A DNA stretch of 11,630 bases from Pseudomonadota bacterium (GCA_009927255.1 RFNJ01000092.1:1-11630), one strand, 5' to 3'; shown: positions 1-7,434, counted from the first letter of the stretch. Notes: generated by a model not told the origin, from the sequence alone. Numbers and translations: made by a program.

Positions 1-10
1 CCTCGGTGTC

Positions 11-76
11 ACCCCGGGGCATGGCTAGGCCGATTTTGTACTTACAAAATCGGGGTGCCCAGCCTGAGCCCGGGGT
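11..76. repeat. Long G+C-rich imperfect palindrome with a perfect inner hairpin
   Basis: The outer arms, 11-30 and 57-76, are complementary at 15 of 20 positions. Inside them 30-40 and 43-53 form a perfect 11-bp inverted repeat (CCGATTTTGTA and its complement) around a 2-base loop. The CACCCCGGGG start and CCCGGGGT end resemble the short palindromic elements dispersed between genes in many alphaproteobacteria. The element lies just past the 3' end of tRNA-Lys(UUU), so it could end that transcript, but no clean T-run follows on either strand. Copy number cannot be judged from one window. No gene is seen in bases 1-115. Confidence 0.6.
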
Positions 77-115
77 TATGTATATTTTATAAAAATATGA
101 TTTAAAATAATAATC

Positions 116-190
116 TGGTAGGCCGTCGCAGGATCGAACTGCGGACAAACTGGTTAAAAGCCAGTTGCTCTACCACTGAGCTAACGGCCC
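116..190 (-). tRNA. tRNA-Lys, anticodon UUU
   Basis: Read on the minus strand this is a complete 75-base cloverleaf. The acceptor stem pairs GGGCCGU with ACGGCCU (one G-U pair). The D arm is GCUC/GAGC. The anticodon stem ACUGG/CCAGU carries the loop CUUUUAA, giving anticodon UUU at 158-156. The T arm is CGCAG-UUCGAUC-CUGCG. The discriminator base is A and CCA is encoded (118-116). It reads AAA/AAG lysine codons. A good promoter precedes it, and the polysaccharide operon ends 55 bases upstream on the same strand. Confidence 0.97.
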
Positions 191-200
191 ACCGCTGGCT

Positions 201-229
201 GATATAGGGTTGCTTCGCGTCGTCGTCAA
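201..229 (-). promoter_or_regulatory. Sigma-70-type promoter of tRNA-Lys(UUU)
   Basis: On the minus strand a -35 box TTGACG (229-224, 5 of 6 consensus bases) is followed by an exact 17-base spacer and a -10 box TATATC (206-201, 4 of 6). Transcription would begin about 5 bases before the tRNA. The -35 box overlaps a small inverted repeat (CAACTG/CAGTTG, 227-245) directly after the stop codon of the upstream gene. That hairpin has no T-run, so read-through from the operon is also possible. Confidence 0.65.
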
Positions 230-245
230 CTGTTTTGCGCAGTTG

Positions 246-1274
246 CTAGATATTTCTCAAAATCTCCAGTGTCTTATTGGCTGTTTTCTGCCATTGAAAA
301 GCCTGCGCCTGGGCCAAACCTTGGGCCTTCAGTTGGCGGGCAAGGGCGGGCTGGGTAGCAATTTTCACCAGCATCTCTGCCATTTCTGCCACATTATGCG
401 GGCTAAATGTCAGCGCTGCCGCCCCCACTACTTCAGGAACCGAAGCCGCATTGGTTACAAGGCACGGCGCGCCACAGGCCATCGCTTCCAATGGCGGCAA
501 GCCAAAACCTTCATAAAGCGATGGAAAAACAAATGCTTCCGCACCACTCAGCAAAGCGGGTAGCTGCGCATCTTCAATCCGTCCCAGCAAGCGGGTGCGG
601 GCGGGCAGCTGCGCTAAATTGGTCGATTTTAATACATTCGCCGCCCCCGCCCCACCCGCCAGCAACAGCTCAAGGTTGGCGGGAAGCTGCGGCAAAGCCT
701 GCTGCCATGCTTGTAACAAACGTGGCAAATTTTTACGCGGCGAAAGCGAACTTAACGCCAGCACATACGGCGCCGCAATCCCATAATTCTGCCGCGTCGT
801 GGCAATTTCGGCAGCACTGCGCGGGTAAAAATGCTGGTGATTAACCCCCAACGGAATCGCAGTAATTTTGCCGGGATTCAAGCCAAACCGGTCAATCGCA
901 CACTGCCGGGTAAACTCCGAAACGGTAATAACATGCGCCACCCGCGGCAAAAGTTTGGGCAACAACCACGTGTAATAAGCGCGGAAATTCGCCGAAAAAT
1001 CCTCCGGCGTATCAAACGTCGCAAGGTCGTGCAGCGTCACCATCTGCTTACTCACCAGCAATGGGCCAGTATTTGCCGGGCTAAAAAGCGTTTTTCCCAG
1101 CGCACGCAGCGGCAACGCCGCCTGCTCCCAAAAGTGCCCCAGTGGGCCTTTGCACCACGTTCCAGGCCGGATGGTGGTGATGGCATTGGCAGGCGCATGG
1201 CGCAAAATTTCCTGCACGTAGCGCTGCACGCCGGTTAGTGGCGCATTCAGGGTTTTGGTGTTGCATAAAATCAT
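246..1274 (-). CDS. GT4-family glycosyltransferase
   Basis: This 342-residue protein is probably a retaining, cytoplasmic, sugar-nucleotide-dependent glycosyltransferase with two Rossmann-like domains (GT-B fold, CAZy GT4). The N-terminal domain is roughly residues 1-165. The nucleotide-sugar-binding C-terminal domain starts near 'LSSLSPRKNLPRLLQAW' (174-190). It holds the E-x7-E signature at E255 and E263 in 'EGFGLPPLEAMACG', followed by a conserved 'SVPEVVG'. No signal peptide or membrane segment is visible. Length is normal for the family. It is the last gene of a minus-strand operon; its ATG overlaps the stop codon of the gumK-like gene (ATGA, 1271-1274), implying translational coupling. 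It probably adds one sugar to the same lipid-linked repeat unit. Donor and acceptor cannot be read from the sequence; a mannosyl- or glucosyltransferase is plausible by context. Confidence 0.9.
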   Translation of the reverse strand: MILCNTKTLNAPLTGVQRYVQEILRHAPANAITTIRPGTWCKGPLGHFWEQAALPLRALGKTLFSPANTGPLLVSKQMVTLHDLATFDTPEDFSANFRAYYTWLLPKLLPRVAHVITVSEFTRQCAIDRFGLNPGKITAIPLGVNHQHFYPRSAAEIATTRQNYGIAAPYVLALSSLSPRKNLPRLLQAWQQALPQLPANLELLLAGGAGAANVLKSTNLAQLPARTRLLGRIEDAQLPALLSGAEAFVFPSLYEGFGLPPLEAMACGAPCLVTNAASVPEVVGAAALTFSPHNVAEMAEMLVKIATQPALARQLKAQGLAQAQAFQWQKTANKTLEILRNI

Positions 1275-2398
1275 GATTTTTTCTTGGTTTTTTTAGCATT
1301 TTTGAGCATCATGTGGGTGCTTTCCTGCCAACTTAAAACCTGTTTGGTGGAAATATTTTGGCGCGGATACGCCAAAGCCTGCTTGCCCGCCGCGATAATT
1401 GAAGTTGCGTTATTGGGCTGATAGGCGCACACATGCGGCCTGCCAGCCGCCGCAAAAGCAGGCGCCACAATCGGCAAACGGCAGTAAGTATATTGAATCA
1501 TTTTAAGTGAAGATTGGCTTAAATAATCCGCACTTTCGCTCATTTTATACGGCGCAATCCCAAAGCTCGCATGTTGAATATAAGGCACAAGTTGGGCAAA
1601 AGGCTTTTCGCCATGCACCACCACATTAGCGTAATTTTTATGCGTTGCCACACCCTTACCAAACAAATGAAAAGTCACATTCGGTAGGTTTTTAGCCAAA
1701 GTTGCAATGGTAAATTCATCATAAAGCATATTGCCAATGCTAATTGCATTCAGCTTGCCGGGGTAAGGGTTGGGGTGCTGGGTATCAAATAATTTTTTAT
1801 CAATTCCATGCGGAATATGCACGGTTTTAGCCGGTTTAAAATCACCCAACATGCTTTGCGCCGGCACCCTTACCAACCCAAACCACGGCAAGCATTGCTG
1901 CAAGGTTTTCTCAAGCATCGGGTGGGTTTGCAGGGTTGAGAGACGGTCCGAAGCTGTATAAATAAAAGTAGCATTCGGGTTAATTTTTTTCAGCCGTGGC
2001 GCCAGCAAAATCCCCAAACCACTCTCAATAACTATCAAATCTGTTTGTCTGGCAACCTCAAGCACGATGCGCGGCAAAAACAGCGGGTAAAGCGCAAAAA
2101 TTGGCACCGAAAAGAAGTTCAACCATTTATTTTTAAGATTAAACGGATGAAAAAGGCTGTACCAAATAAAATTTTGCATGTTTGGGGCGATGGCAAACCA
2201 GTTATTCTGGGGAAAATGAGGAAGTTGACCAACCCGTTCATCATCCGCTTTAAAATGGCTTATTTGGCTTAATCCAATCGTTAAAAAATAGGTTTTATAC
2301 CCCAAAAGCGCCATATTTTCGGCAATAAAATGAATGCTCGCCTTGCGCTTACTGTTGCCCAAGTGGCCGCTGATAATCAGGACAGATTTAGCTTTCAT
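1271..2398 (-). CDS. gumK: GumK-like 2-beta-glucuronosyltransferase (GT70)
   Basis: This 375-residue protein has the landmarks I remember from Xanthomonas GumK, the membrane-associated inverting enzyme that moves glucuronate from UDP-glucuronate to a mannosyl-cellobiose lipid intermediate in xanthan synthesis. Seen in order: 'IHFIAENMALLG' (22-33), 'HPFN' (84-87), 'TDLIVIESG' (119-127), 'NATFIYTASDRLSTL' (142-156), 'HIPHGID' (194-200), 'ISIGNMLYDEF' (219-229), 'SFGIAPY' (278-284) and 'SQSSLKMIQY' (294-303). D151 should match the catalytic Asp of GumK and K299 the donor-binding Lys. The C-terminus is a lysine-rich tail. It overlaps both neighbours by ATGA. The gene is visibly more A+T-rich than ugd or the tail genes, which may indicate separate ancestry. 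The acceptor sugar here is unknown. Confidence 0.85.
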   Translation of the reverse strand: MKAKSVLIISGHLGNSKRKASIHFIAENMALLGYKTYFLTIGLSQISHFKADDERVGQLPHFPQNNWFAIAPNMQNFIWYSLFHPFNLKNKWLNFFSVPIFALYPLFLPRIVLEVARQTDLIVIESGLGILLAPRLKKINPNATFIYTASDRLSTLQTHPMLEKTLQQCLPWFGLVRVPAQSMLGDFKPAKTVHIPHGIDKKLFDTQHPNPYPGKLNAISIGNMLYDEFTIATLAKNLPNVTFHLFGKGVATHKNYANVVVHGEKPFAQLVPYIQHASFGIAPYKMSESADYLSQSSLKMIQYTYCRLPIVAPAFAAAGRPHVCAYQPNNATSIIAAGKQALAYPRQNISTKQVLSWQESTHMMLKNAKKTKKKS

Positions 2399-3660
2399 GA
2401 GGATTTACGCATGATATCTAGAATTGGTTGCAGCCGCCACCAGCGTAATCCAAGCTGAATAAACTGGGTAAAAATAGCAGCCATAGCAGCGCCATAAAGC
2501 CCATAGAAAGGCACCAGCGCCAAGTTGGCGGCAAGCGAAATAGGGAGCGCAAGAAAATTAATGAACGTGAATGACTTATCCTTTTGATAAGCATAGAGTG
2601 TATGGGCAACAAGGTCGCCAGCAATCCGCAAACATGAGCCTGCCAGCATAATAAAAAGCACCGGCAACGCATGAAGAACTTCTGGGCGATTCAGCGCCTG
2701 CGCAACCCACGGAAAAGCTGCCGCTGCGGTGATGGATAAAATCACCGCCAGCCCCAGGCTTTGGAGTGAAACTTGCTTAAAAATTTTAAGATATTGGGCG
2801 TGTTTTTTTTGGTGCGCCGCTTGAATAAGCTGCGGGCGGCGAATTTGCATGCTGCCTGTAATTACCAAATTCATTAATGCATTGGTCACCGACCAAAACA
2901 ACACATAAACCCCCGTCGCTTCAAGCCCTAAAAACAAGGTAATAATATAACGGTCGAGCAGTGGCCCGGTGGTATTGCCAATTTCGGAAATGTAAAAAGT
3001 CCAAGATTTCCCTAGCGTTTGGCGGTACCATGTGTGGTTTGGGATTTGGCGGAATAGCAAGTGCCATGGCCACTTTTTGGTGAGGATGAAGAAAATAATT
3101 AATGAAAAAATACTGGCGCATAACCAGCCATACAGAATGGCGTGGAGGCTGTGTAGTGCGGGGAATAGATAGCCCAGCGGCACCAAAATAATAACCCACA
3201 GTGCGCCGCGGATAAAAAAGCTGATATTGGCGGCCAGCGGGCGTTGGCGGTTGGTGAGGGTGTTGACGCTATCGGTATTGGCATGCTCAAACAGGGCAAT
3301 TGCCAAGGTAAGCAGGGCTAATTCCAACTGGCCAAACCACCAGCCTGCCAGCACGGTGAATGGTAATAAAATGGCATAAAACAGCAAAAAAAGTTCCCAA
3401 CTGTTACGAATAAGTTTCACCACTTGGGTAAGAGGTTGGGTAACAAGTGGGCGGGTGAGGTATTGCATAATCCCCAGTGCCAGTGCCACTGGCAGCAGCA
3501 CGCTGGTGGCAACAACCAGACCATAAGCGCCTAAATCGGCCATTCCTAAGCGGTGGGCAATGAAGAGTGAGAGCGCAAACTTAACCACCAGCGTTGCGCT
3601 GCGCATCGCCATAATCGAGAGCGAAAGCCATGGCAGGCGGGCGGTTAATTGTTGCAGCAT
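2395..3660 (-). CDS. Wzx-like polysaccharide flippase (MOP superfamily)
   Basis: This 421-residue, very hydrophobic protein has about 12 predicted membrane helices, roughly at 15-38, 44-66, 88-110, 112-125, 145-166, 172-193, 222-245, 248-270, 299-322, 330-350, 364-385 and 387-408. That matches the size and layout of Wzx/PST exporters, which flip undecaprenyl-linked repeat units across the inner membrane. Charged patches such as 'NRQR' (137-140) and 'RNSWE' (85-89) sit between helices. It is the first gene of the minus-strand operon and its stop overlaps the gumK-like ATG (2395-2398). The chosen start is the first ATG after the intergenic region; only a weak GGGTAA lies before it, so starts at M17 or M19 remain possible. 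Subfamily is inferred from neighbours; no polymerase gene is visible. Confidence 0.85.
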   Translation of the reverse strand: MLQQLTARLPWLSLSIMAMRSATLVVKFALSLFIAHRLGMADLGAYGLVVATSVLLPVALALGIMQYLTRPLVTQPLTQVVKLIRNSWELFLLFYAILLPFTVLAGWWFGQLELALLTLAIALFEHANTDSVNTLTNRQRPLAANISFFIRGALWVIILVPLGYLFPALHSLHAILYGWLCASIFSLIIFFILTKKWPWHLLFRQIPNHTWYRQTLGKSWTFYISEIGNTTGPLLDRYIITLFLGLEATGVYVLFWSVTNALMNLVITGSMQIRRPQLIQAAHQKKHAQYLKIFKQVSLQSLGLAVILSITAAAAFPWVAQALNRPEVLHALPVLFIMLAGSCLRIAGDLVAHTLYAYQKDKSFTFINFLALPISLAANLALVPFYGLYGAAMAAIFTQFIQLGLRWWRLQPILDIMRKSS

Positions 3661-3764
3661 TATTTACCCATTAGCAAAGTGTGCAACATTTGGCAAATGG
3701 CTATTTGTACTGAAATACATGATTTAGCTTGATTTTTAAGCCTGGGCTGGCTAGGAATATTTTT
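3661..3764. promoter_or_regulatory. Divergent control region with a 13-base palindrome
   Basis: This short gap separates the minus-strand flippase operon from the plus-strand glycosyltransferase-rluD pair, so promoters for both should lie here. I see no box pair good enough to name. A perfect inverted repeat CATTTG-G-CAAATG spans 3687-3699 and could be an operator shared by both directions. A clear AGGAA ribosome-binding site (3753-3757) sits 7 bases before the plus-strand ATG. Confidence 0.35.
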
Positions 3765-4922
3765 ATGAAAATTGCGATTGTGCATGATTGGTTAGAAACT
3801 TACGCTGGTGGCGAGCGGGTTTTGGAGCAAATGATTGCGCTTTATCCGAGCGCAGATTTATTTAGTTTGGTGGATTTTGTGGCGCCAAAAGACCGACATT
3901 TTTTACAGGGAAAGACACCAAAAACGTCATTCATTCAGTGGCTTCCGTCGGCACGCAAGTATTTTCGGCATTATTTGATGTTGATGCCTTGGGCGGTGGA
4001 AACTTTGGATGTGCGTGAGTATGATTTAATCCTTTCCAGCAGCCATTGTGTGGCCAAGGGCTTGCGGGTTTTGCCGCACCAGCTGCATGTTTGTTATATC
4101 CATACACCGGTACGCTATGCGTGGGATTTACGTGAGGAATATTTGGCGGAGACGGGGAATAATAAGGGCGTAAAGGGTTGGTTGATAAGATTTTTTTTGG
4201 AGCGGTTGCGACGGTGGGATAAGCGCGTAAGTGGCCGCGTGCAGCACTACATTGCCAACAGCGCCTTTGTGGCGAAGCGTGTGAAAGATTTCTATGGGCG
4301 GGAGGCTGAGGTGGTCTATCCCCCTGTTGCGGTTGATGATTTTCCGCTGTTTAAGGGCAAGCGTGGGGGGTATTATTTGGCGACGTCGCGGCAGGTGCCT
4401 TATAAAAAAATTCACCAGATTGCTGAGGCCTTTAAGCAGATGCCGGAGCGGCAGTTGATGATTGTCGGCAATGGACCGGAACATGGCAGAATTGCTGAGA
4501 TTGCCAAGGGTTGTGCGAATATAAAATTGGTGACCAAAGCGCCGTTTGCCGAGCTAAAAGGCTATATGCAAAAGGCCCGAGCCTTGGTGTTTAATGCCAA
4601 AGAAGATTTTGGGATTATGCCTGTGGAAGCAATGGCTTGTGGCACACCCGTGATTGCTTACGGGCAAGGTGGTGCCACCGAGAGCATTGTGGGAATTGGC
4701 AGAAAATCTGGCAAAATGGCGCCGACGGGGGTGTTTTACCCGGCACAAAATCCTCAAGAAATTATCAAAGCAATGAGATTATTTGAAAAGCATGAGAAAG
4801 AGATAACATCTCAGGCATGTAGAGCACGTGCAGAGCAGTTTAGTGTGATGATTTTTAGAGATAAATATCGGGAAGAGGTGGAAAAACAAATTGATGCTTT
4901 TTTGCTGCAAAAAAATCAATGA
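3765..4922 (+). CDS. GT4-family glycosyltransferase, WbaZ-like
   Basis: The protein is 385 residues when started at ATG 3765, which has AGGAA 7 bases upstream. A longer reading from TTG 3729 adds 12 residues with no support. The start 'MKIAIVHDWLETYAGGERV' is typical of the GT4 subgroup that includes the O-antigen transferase WbaZ. Further landmarks are 'SSSHCVAKG' (91-99), 'CYIHTPVRYAWD' (110-121), 'YIANSAFVAKRVKDFYG' (162-178), and the E-x7-E pair E280 and E288 in 'EDFGIMPVEAMACGTP'. It is a cytoplasmic GT-B enzyme using a nucleotide sugar; many relatives transfer mannose from GDP-mannose, but the substrate is not proven here. Its stop overlaps the rluD ATG (4919-4922). With the divergent flippase and GumK genes it probably builds the same glycan. 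Confidence 0.9.
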   Translation: MKIAIVHDWLETYAGGERVLEQMIALYPSADLFSLVDFVAPKDRHFLQGKTPKTSFIQWLPSARKYFRHYLMLMPWAVETLDVREYDLILSSSHCVAKGLRVLPHQLHVCYIHTPVRYAWDLREEYLAETGNNKGVKGWLIRFFLERLRRWDKRVSGRVQHYIANSAFVAKRVKDFYGREAEVVYPPVAVDDFPLFKGKRGGYYLATSRQVPYKKIHQIAEAFKQMPERQLMIVGNGPEHGRIAEIAKGCANIKLVTKAPFAELKGYMQKARALVFNAKEDFGIMPVEAMACGTPVIAYGQGGATESIVGIGRKSGKMAPTGVFYPAQNPQEIIKAMRLFEKHEKEITSQACRARAEQFSVMIFRDKYREEVEKQIDAFLLQKNQ

Positions 4923-5917
4923 GTGAAAAAATTACTTTTGTGGTGGAAAAAGCCGATGAAAAGCAGCGGCTGGATGTGTTTTTGGCCAAGAATATGGGCA
5001 CAAATTATAGTCGGGAAGGTATTAAAAGGTGGATTAAAGAGGGTTTTGTTGGGCGCGATTTGGGTGTGATTGAGGGTGCGAATGGTGGTGAACATCGTGT
5101 GCAAATGGAAGCGAACCCAGCAAAGAAGGTTTTGGCGGGCGAAGTTTGGGTGGTGGATGTGCCCGCGGTGAAGGCGGCAACGTTGGTAGCCGAGGAGATT
5201 CCACTGGAGGTTGTGTATGAGGATGCCGACTTGTTGGTGATAAACAAGCCGGCGGGGCTGACGGTGCATCCGGCGCCTGGGAATTTTACCGGCACGTTGG
5301 TGCAGGCGCTGATGTGGCATTGTGGCGAGAGCCTGAGTGGCATGAATGGCGAGGCGCGGCCGGGGATTGTGCACCGGATTGATAAAGACACCAGCGGGCT
5401 GTTGGTGGCGGCCAAGCATGATGTGGCGCACCGTGGCTTGGCGCGGCAGTTTATGCGCCATAGTATTCATCGACTGTATGTGGCGCTGGTGCGCGGAGTG
5501 CCACGGCCAACGGTAGGGCGAATTGAGGGGAATATTGGGCGGCACCCCACCCAGCGCTTGCGGCGGGCGGTGGTGGAGGTGGGTGGCAAGCCAGCGGTTA
5601 CGCATTATCGCACCCGTGAGGTATTTGCTGAAGCGGCGGCGCTGGTGGAGTGCCAGTTGGAGACCGGGCGGACGCATCAGATACGCGTGCATATGGCACA
5701 CCTTGGGCATCCCTTGTTAGGCGACCCGCTTTATGGCGTGCGCGGGCCGCTGAAGGGGATTGGAGAGATTGCCTTACCAGCGCGGCAGATGCTGCATGCG
5801 GCGGAGTTGGGGTTTATGCATCCTGTGAGTGGCAAGGAATTGCGGTTTAGTGTGTCGATGCCGGGGGATATGCAGACCGTTTTAAAGGCTTTGAGCGAGT
5901 ACTTTGAGCCAGTATAG
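4919..5917 (+). CDS. rluD: RluD-type 23S rRNA pseudouridine synthase
   Basis: This 332-residue RluA/RluD-family enzyme isomerises uridine to pseudouridine in large-subunit rRNA; RluD itself acts on helix 69. An S4-like RNA-binding domain occupies about residues 15-85 ('QRLDVFLAKN' at 16-25). The catalytic domain follows from about 95 with 'LLVINKPAGLTVHPA' (105-119), the active-site motif 'HRIDKDTSGLLV' with catalytic Asp D155, and 'ETGRTHQIRVHMAHLGHPLLGD' near 250. Length is normal for RluD. Specificity (RluD rather than RluC or another paralogue) is inferred from the S4 domain and general resemblance. The ATG overlaps the stop of the preceding glycosyltransferase, so an rRNA modification gene is translationally coupled to a polysaccharide gene. 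It ends 26 bases before the convergent ugd stop; I see no intrinsic terminator there. Confidence 0.92.
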   Translation: MSEKITFVVEKADEKQRLDVFLAKNMGTNYSREGIKRWIKEGFVGRDLGVIEGANGGEHRVQMEANPAKKVLAGEVWVVDVPAVKAATLVAEEIPLEVVYEDADLLVINKPAGLTVHPAPGNFTGTLVQALMWHCGESLSGMNGEARPGIVHRIDKDTSGLLVAAKHDVAHRGLARQFMRHSIHRLYVALVRGVPRPTVGRIEGNIGRHPTQRLRRAVVEVGGKPAVTHYRTREVFAEAAALVECQLETGRTHQIRVHMAHLGHPLLGDPLYGVRGPLKGIGEIALPARQMLHAAELGFMHPVSGKELRFSVSMPGDMQTVLKALSEYFEPV

Positions 5918-5925
5918 GAGTAGTA

Positions 5926-5933
5926 GGGCAGGG
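5926..5933 (+). other. KOPS-type octamer pointing toward dif
   Basis: GGGCAGGG fits GGGNAGGG, the sequence that orients the FtsK DNA translocase toward dif in E. coli. It lies in the 26-base gap between the convergent rluD and ugd genes and points right, toward dif at 7390. One octamer alone is weak evidence; orientation and context give it value. Confidence 0.45.
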
Positions 5934-5943
5934 GGGTAGCTGG

Positions 5944-7272
5944 CTAAACCTGCATGATGGGGCGGCCGAGTGGAATGTAGCGCAGGCCGGCGGCGTGGGT
6001 GGCTTCGGTTGAATAGAGATTGCGTAAATCAATCAGCTTTTTGCTGCGCAGGGTTTGGGCCATGTCGGTAAGGTTAAGGGTACGGAAATCGGCCCATTCG
6101 GTGAGAATGACGGCAGCATCGGCGTCCTTTAAGGCTTCGGTGATGCTGTTGCAGTAGGTGAGCTGTGGCATCAGCTGTTTGGCGCGGGGCATGGCGGCGG
6201 GGTCGTAAGCTTGAACTTTGGCGCCAGCCTTGGCAAGGGCAGGGAGGATGGTGAGGCTGGAGGCATCGCGCATGTCATCGGTATTGGCTTTAAACGCCAG
6301 CCCGAGGACGGCGATGGTTTTGCCTTGCAAGTTATTATCCATGGCTTGGCTGATGAGCTGCACCATGCTGTTTTTAACGCGCTGGTTGGCGGCAATGGTT
6401 TCTTCGACCAAGCTAAGCTTTATACCGTGATTACGGGCGGTTTTGGCCAGTGCGTTGGTATCTTTGGGGAAGCAACTGCCGCCATAGCCTGGGCCAGGCT
6501 GTAAAAAGCGTGGGGCAATGCGGGCATCCATACCCATACCTTTGGCAACGGCCAGAATATCGGCGCCAACTTTATCGCACAGCGCAATCAGTTCGTTCAC
6601 AAAGGTAATTTTGGTGGCCAAAAAGGCGTTGGCGGCGTACTTAATAAGTTCCGAGCTGGCGCGGTTGGTGATGAAGAGGGGGTAGCCGTTATCGGTAAAT
6701 GGCTTATAAAGTGTAGCCATGAGGTTGCGTGCGGTTTCGCTTTCAACACCCACCACAATACGGTCGGGCTTCATAAAATCTTCAACGGCTTCGCCTTCGC
6801 GCAGGAACTCGGGGTTGCTGACAATATCAAAGCTGGCTTGTGGGTTAGTGTCACGAATCAGCTTTTCCACCATGGCGCCGGTGCCAACCGGTACGGTGCT
6901 TTTATTTACAATAACCGTGTGGCCTTGCAGGTGCTTGGCAATTTGTTGCGCGGCGGCTTGAACGTGGGAGAGGTCGGCGCTGCCGTCTTCGTCTTGGGGG
7001 GTGCCAACGGCAATAAATACGGCGTCGGCGTCGGGCACGGCTTCAGCCATGCTGGTGCTGAACTTAAGGCGGCCAGCTTTGACATTCCGGCGCACCATTT
7101 CTTCAAGGCCGGGCTCGTGGATGGGAATAATGCCTTGTTCACTAAGCGCTTTGAATTTTTCGGTGGGAAGGTCAACACACGTTACATGGTAGCCCATTTC
7201 AGCAAAGCAGGTGCCGCTTACCAAGCCTACATAGCCGGTACCAATCATGGTGAGGTTGCGGAGTTGGTTCAT
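5944..7272 (-). CDS. ugd: UDP-glucose 6-dehydrogenase
   Basis: This 442-residue cytoplasmic enzyme oxidises UDP-glucose twice with NAD+ to UDP-glucuronate. An N-terminal NAD-binding Rossmann domain has 'MIGTGYVGLVSGTCFAEMG' (9-27) with the acidic 'CVD' at 32-34. The central domain carries 'NPEFLREGEAVEDF' (153-166) and 'ELIKYAANAFLATKI' (208-222, with K211). The catalytic cysteine is C267 in 'GPGYGGSCFPKDT'. The C-terminal UDP-binding domain follows ('GLAFKANTDDMRDASS', about 325-340). Length is standard. AGGAAAG (7288-7282) precedes the ATG by 9 bases. The product is the donor that the GumK-like protein needs, which links this gene to the operon at 246-3660 although it is transcribed separately. 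No convincing promoter boxes were found between dif and the start codon. Confidence 0.96.
   Translation of the reverse strand: MNQLRNLTMIGTGYVGLVSGTCFAEMGYHVTCVDLPTEKFKALSEQGIIPIHEPGLEEMVRRNVKAGRLKFSTSMAEAVPDADAVFIAVGTPQDEDGSADLSHVQAAAQQIAKHLQGHTVIVNKSTVPVGTGAMVEKLIRDTNPQASFDIVSNPEFLREGEAVEDFMKPDRIVVGVESETARNLMATLYKPFTDNGYPLFITNRASSELIKYAANAFLATKITFVNELIALCDKVGADILAVAKGMGMDARIAPRFLQPGPGYGGSCFPKDTNALAKTARNHGIKLSLVEETIAANQRVKNSMVQLISQAMDNNLQGKTIAVLGLAFKANTDDMRDASSLTILPALAKAGAKVQAYDPAAMPRAKQLMPQLTYCNSITEALKDADAAVILTEWADFRTLNLTDMAQTLRSKKLIDLRNLYSTEATHAAGLRYIPLGRPIMQV
6237..6244 (+). other. Second KOPS-type octamer pointing toward dif
   Basis: GGGCAGGG inside ugd is in the same orientation as the copy at 5926 and is about 1.1 kb left of dif. 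It fits FtsK-orienting GGGNAGGG, though it is constrained by coding. Confidence 0.4.
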
Positions 7273-7276
7273 GGTG

Positions 7277-7309
7277 GCGTTCTTTCCTAAAGTTATCTAT
7301 CAAGAACGC
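7277..7309 (-). promoter_or_regulatory. Hairpin at the ugd ribosome-binding site
   Basis: Perfect 8-bp arms (7309-7302 GCGTTCTT and 7284-7277 AAGAACGC) surround a 17-base loop. In the mRNA the AGGA core of the Shine-Dalgarno sequence is at the 3' edge of the loop and its last three bases are paired in the stem. This could modulate translation of ugd, or it could be an operator for a DNA-binding protein. The function is inference. Confidence 0.4.
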
Positions 7310-7389
7310 TGGAGTAGCATAAGATGGGCCAGATGGCCAGAGATAATGGCGAAATAGCTTGTTGAATTTGGAGAGTTGTTGATTGTTAT

Positions 7390-7417
7390 TATTCGCATAA
7401 TATATATTATGTTAAAT
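7390..7417 (+). other. dif: dif, the XerC/XerD chromosome dimer resolution site
   Basis: The 28-base site has the standard layout. The XerC arm is TATTCGCATAA (7390-7400), which matches E. coli dif at 8 of 11 positions. The 6-base centre is TATATA (7401-7406), 5 of 6. The XerD arm is TTATGTTAAAT (7407-7417), 11 of 11. That is 24 of 28 overall, and the core 7396-7411 is a perfect palindrome. XerC and XerD recombine two such sites, with FtsK activating XerD, to split chromosome dimers at division. The plus-strand G/C bias reverses around this site and KOPS-type octamers on both sides face it. It lies between ugd and the 3' end of tRNA-Lys(CUU). Confidence 0.95.
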
Positions 7418-7434
7418 AAGTTGCTGTCTAATGT

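Noticed and set aside
4916..5710. A 264-codon minus-strand open frame opposite rluD.
   Set aside because: Its translation is dominated by His, Arg and Pro with no recognisable motif; it is the complement of a confidently identified rluD.
191..7434. The segment between the two lysine tRNAs as a genomic island.
   Set aside because: It contains housekeeping rluD and ugd, and no integrase or tRNA-end duplication. The two tRNAs are different intact isoacceptors, not repeats made by integration.
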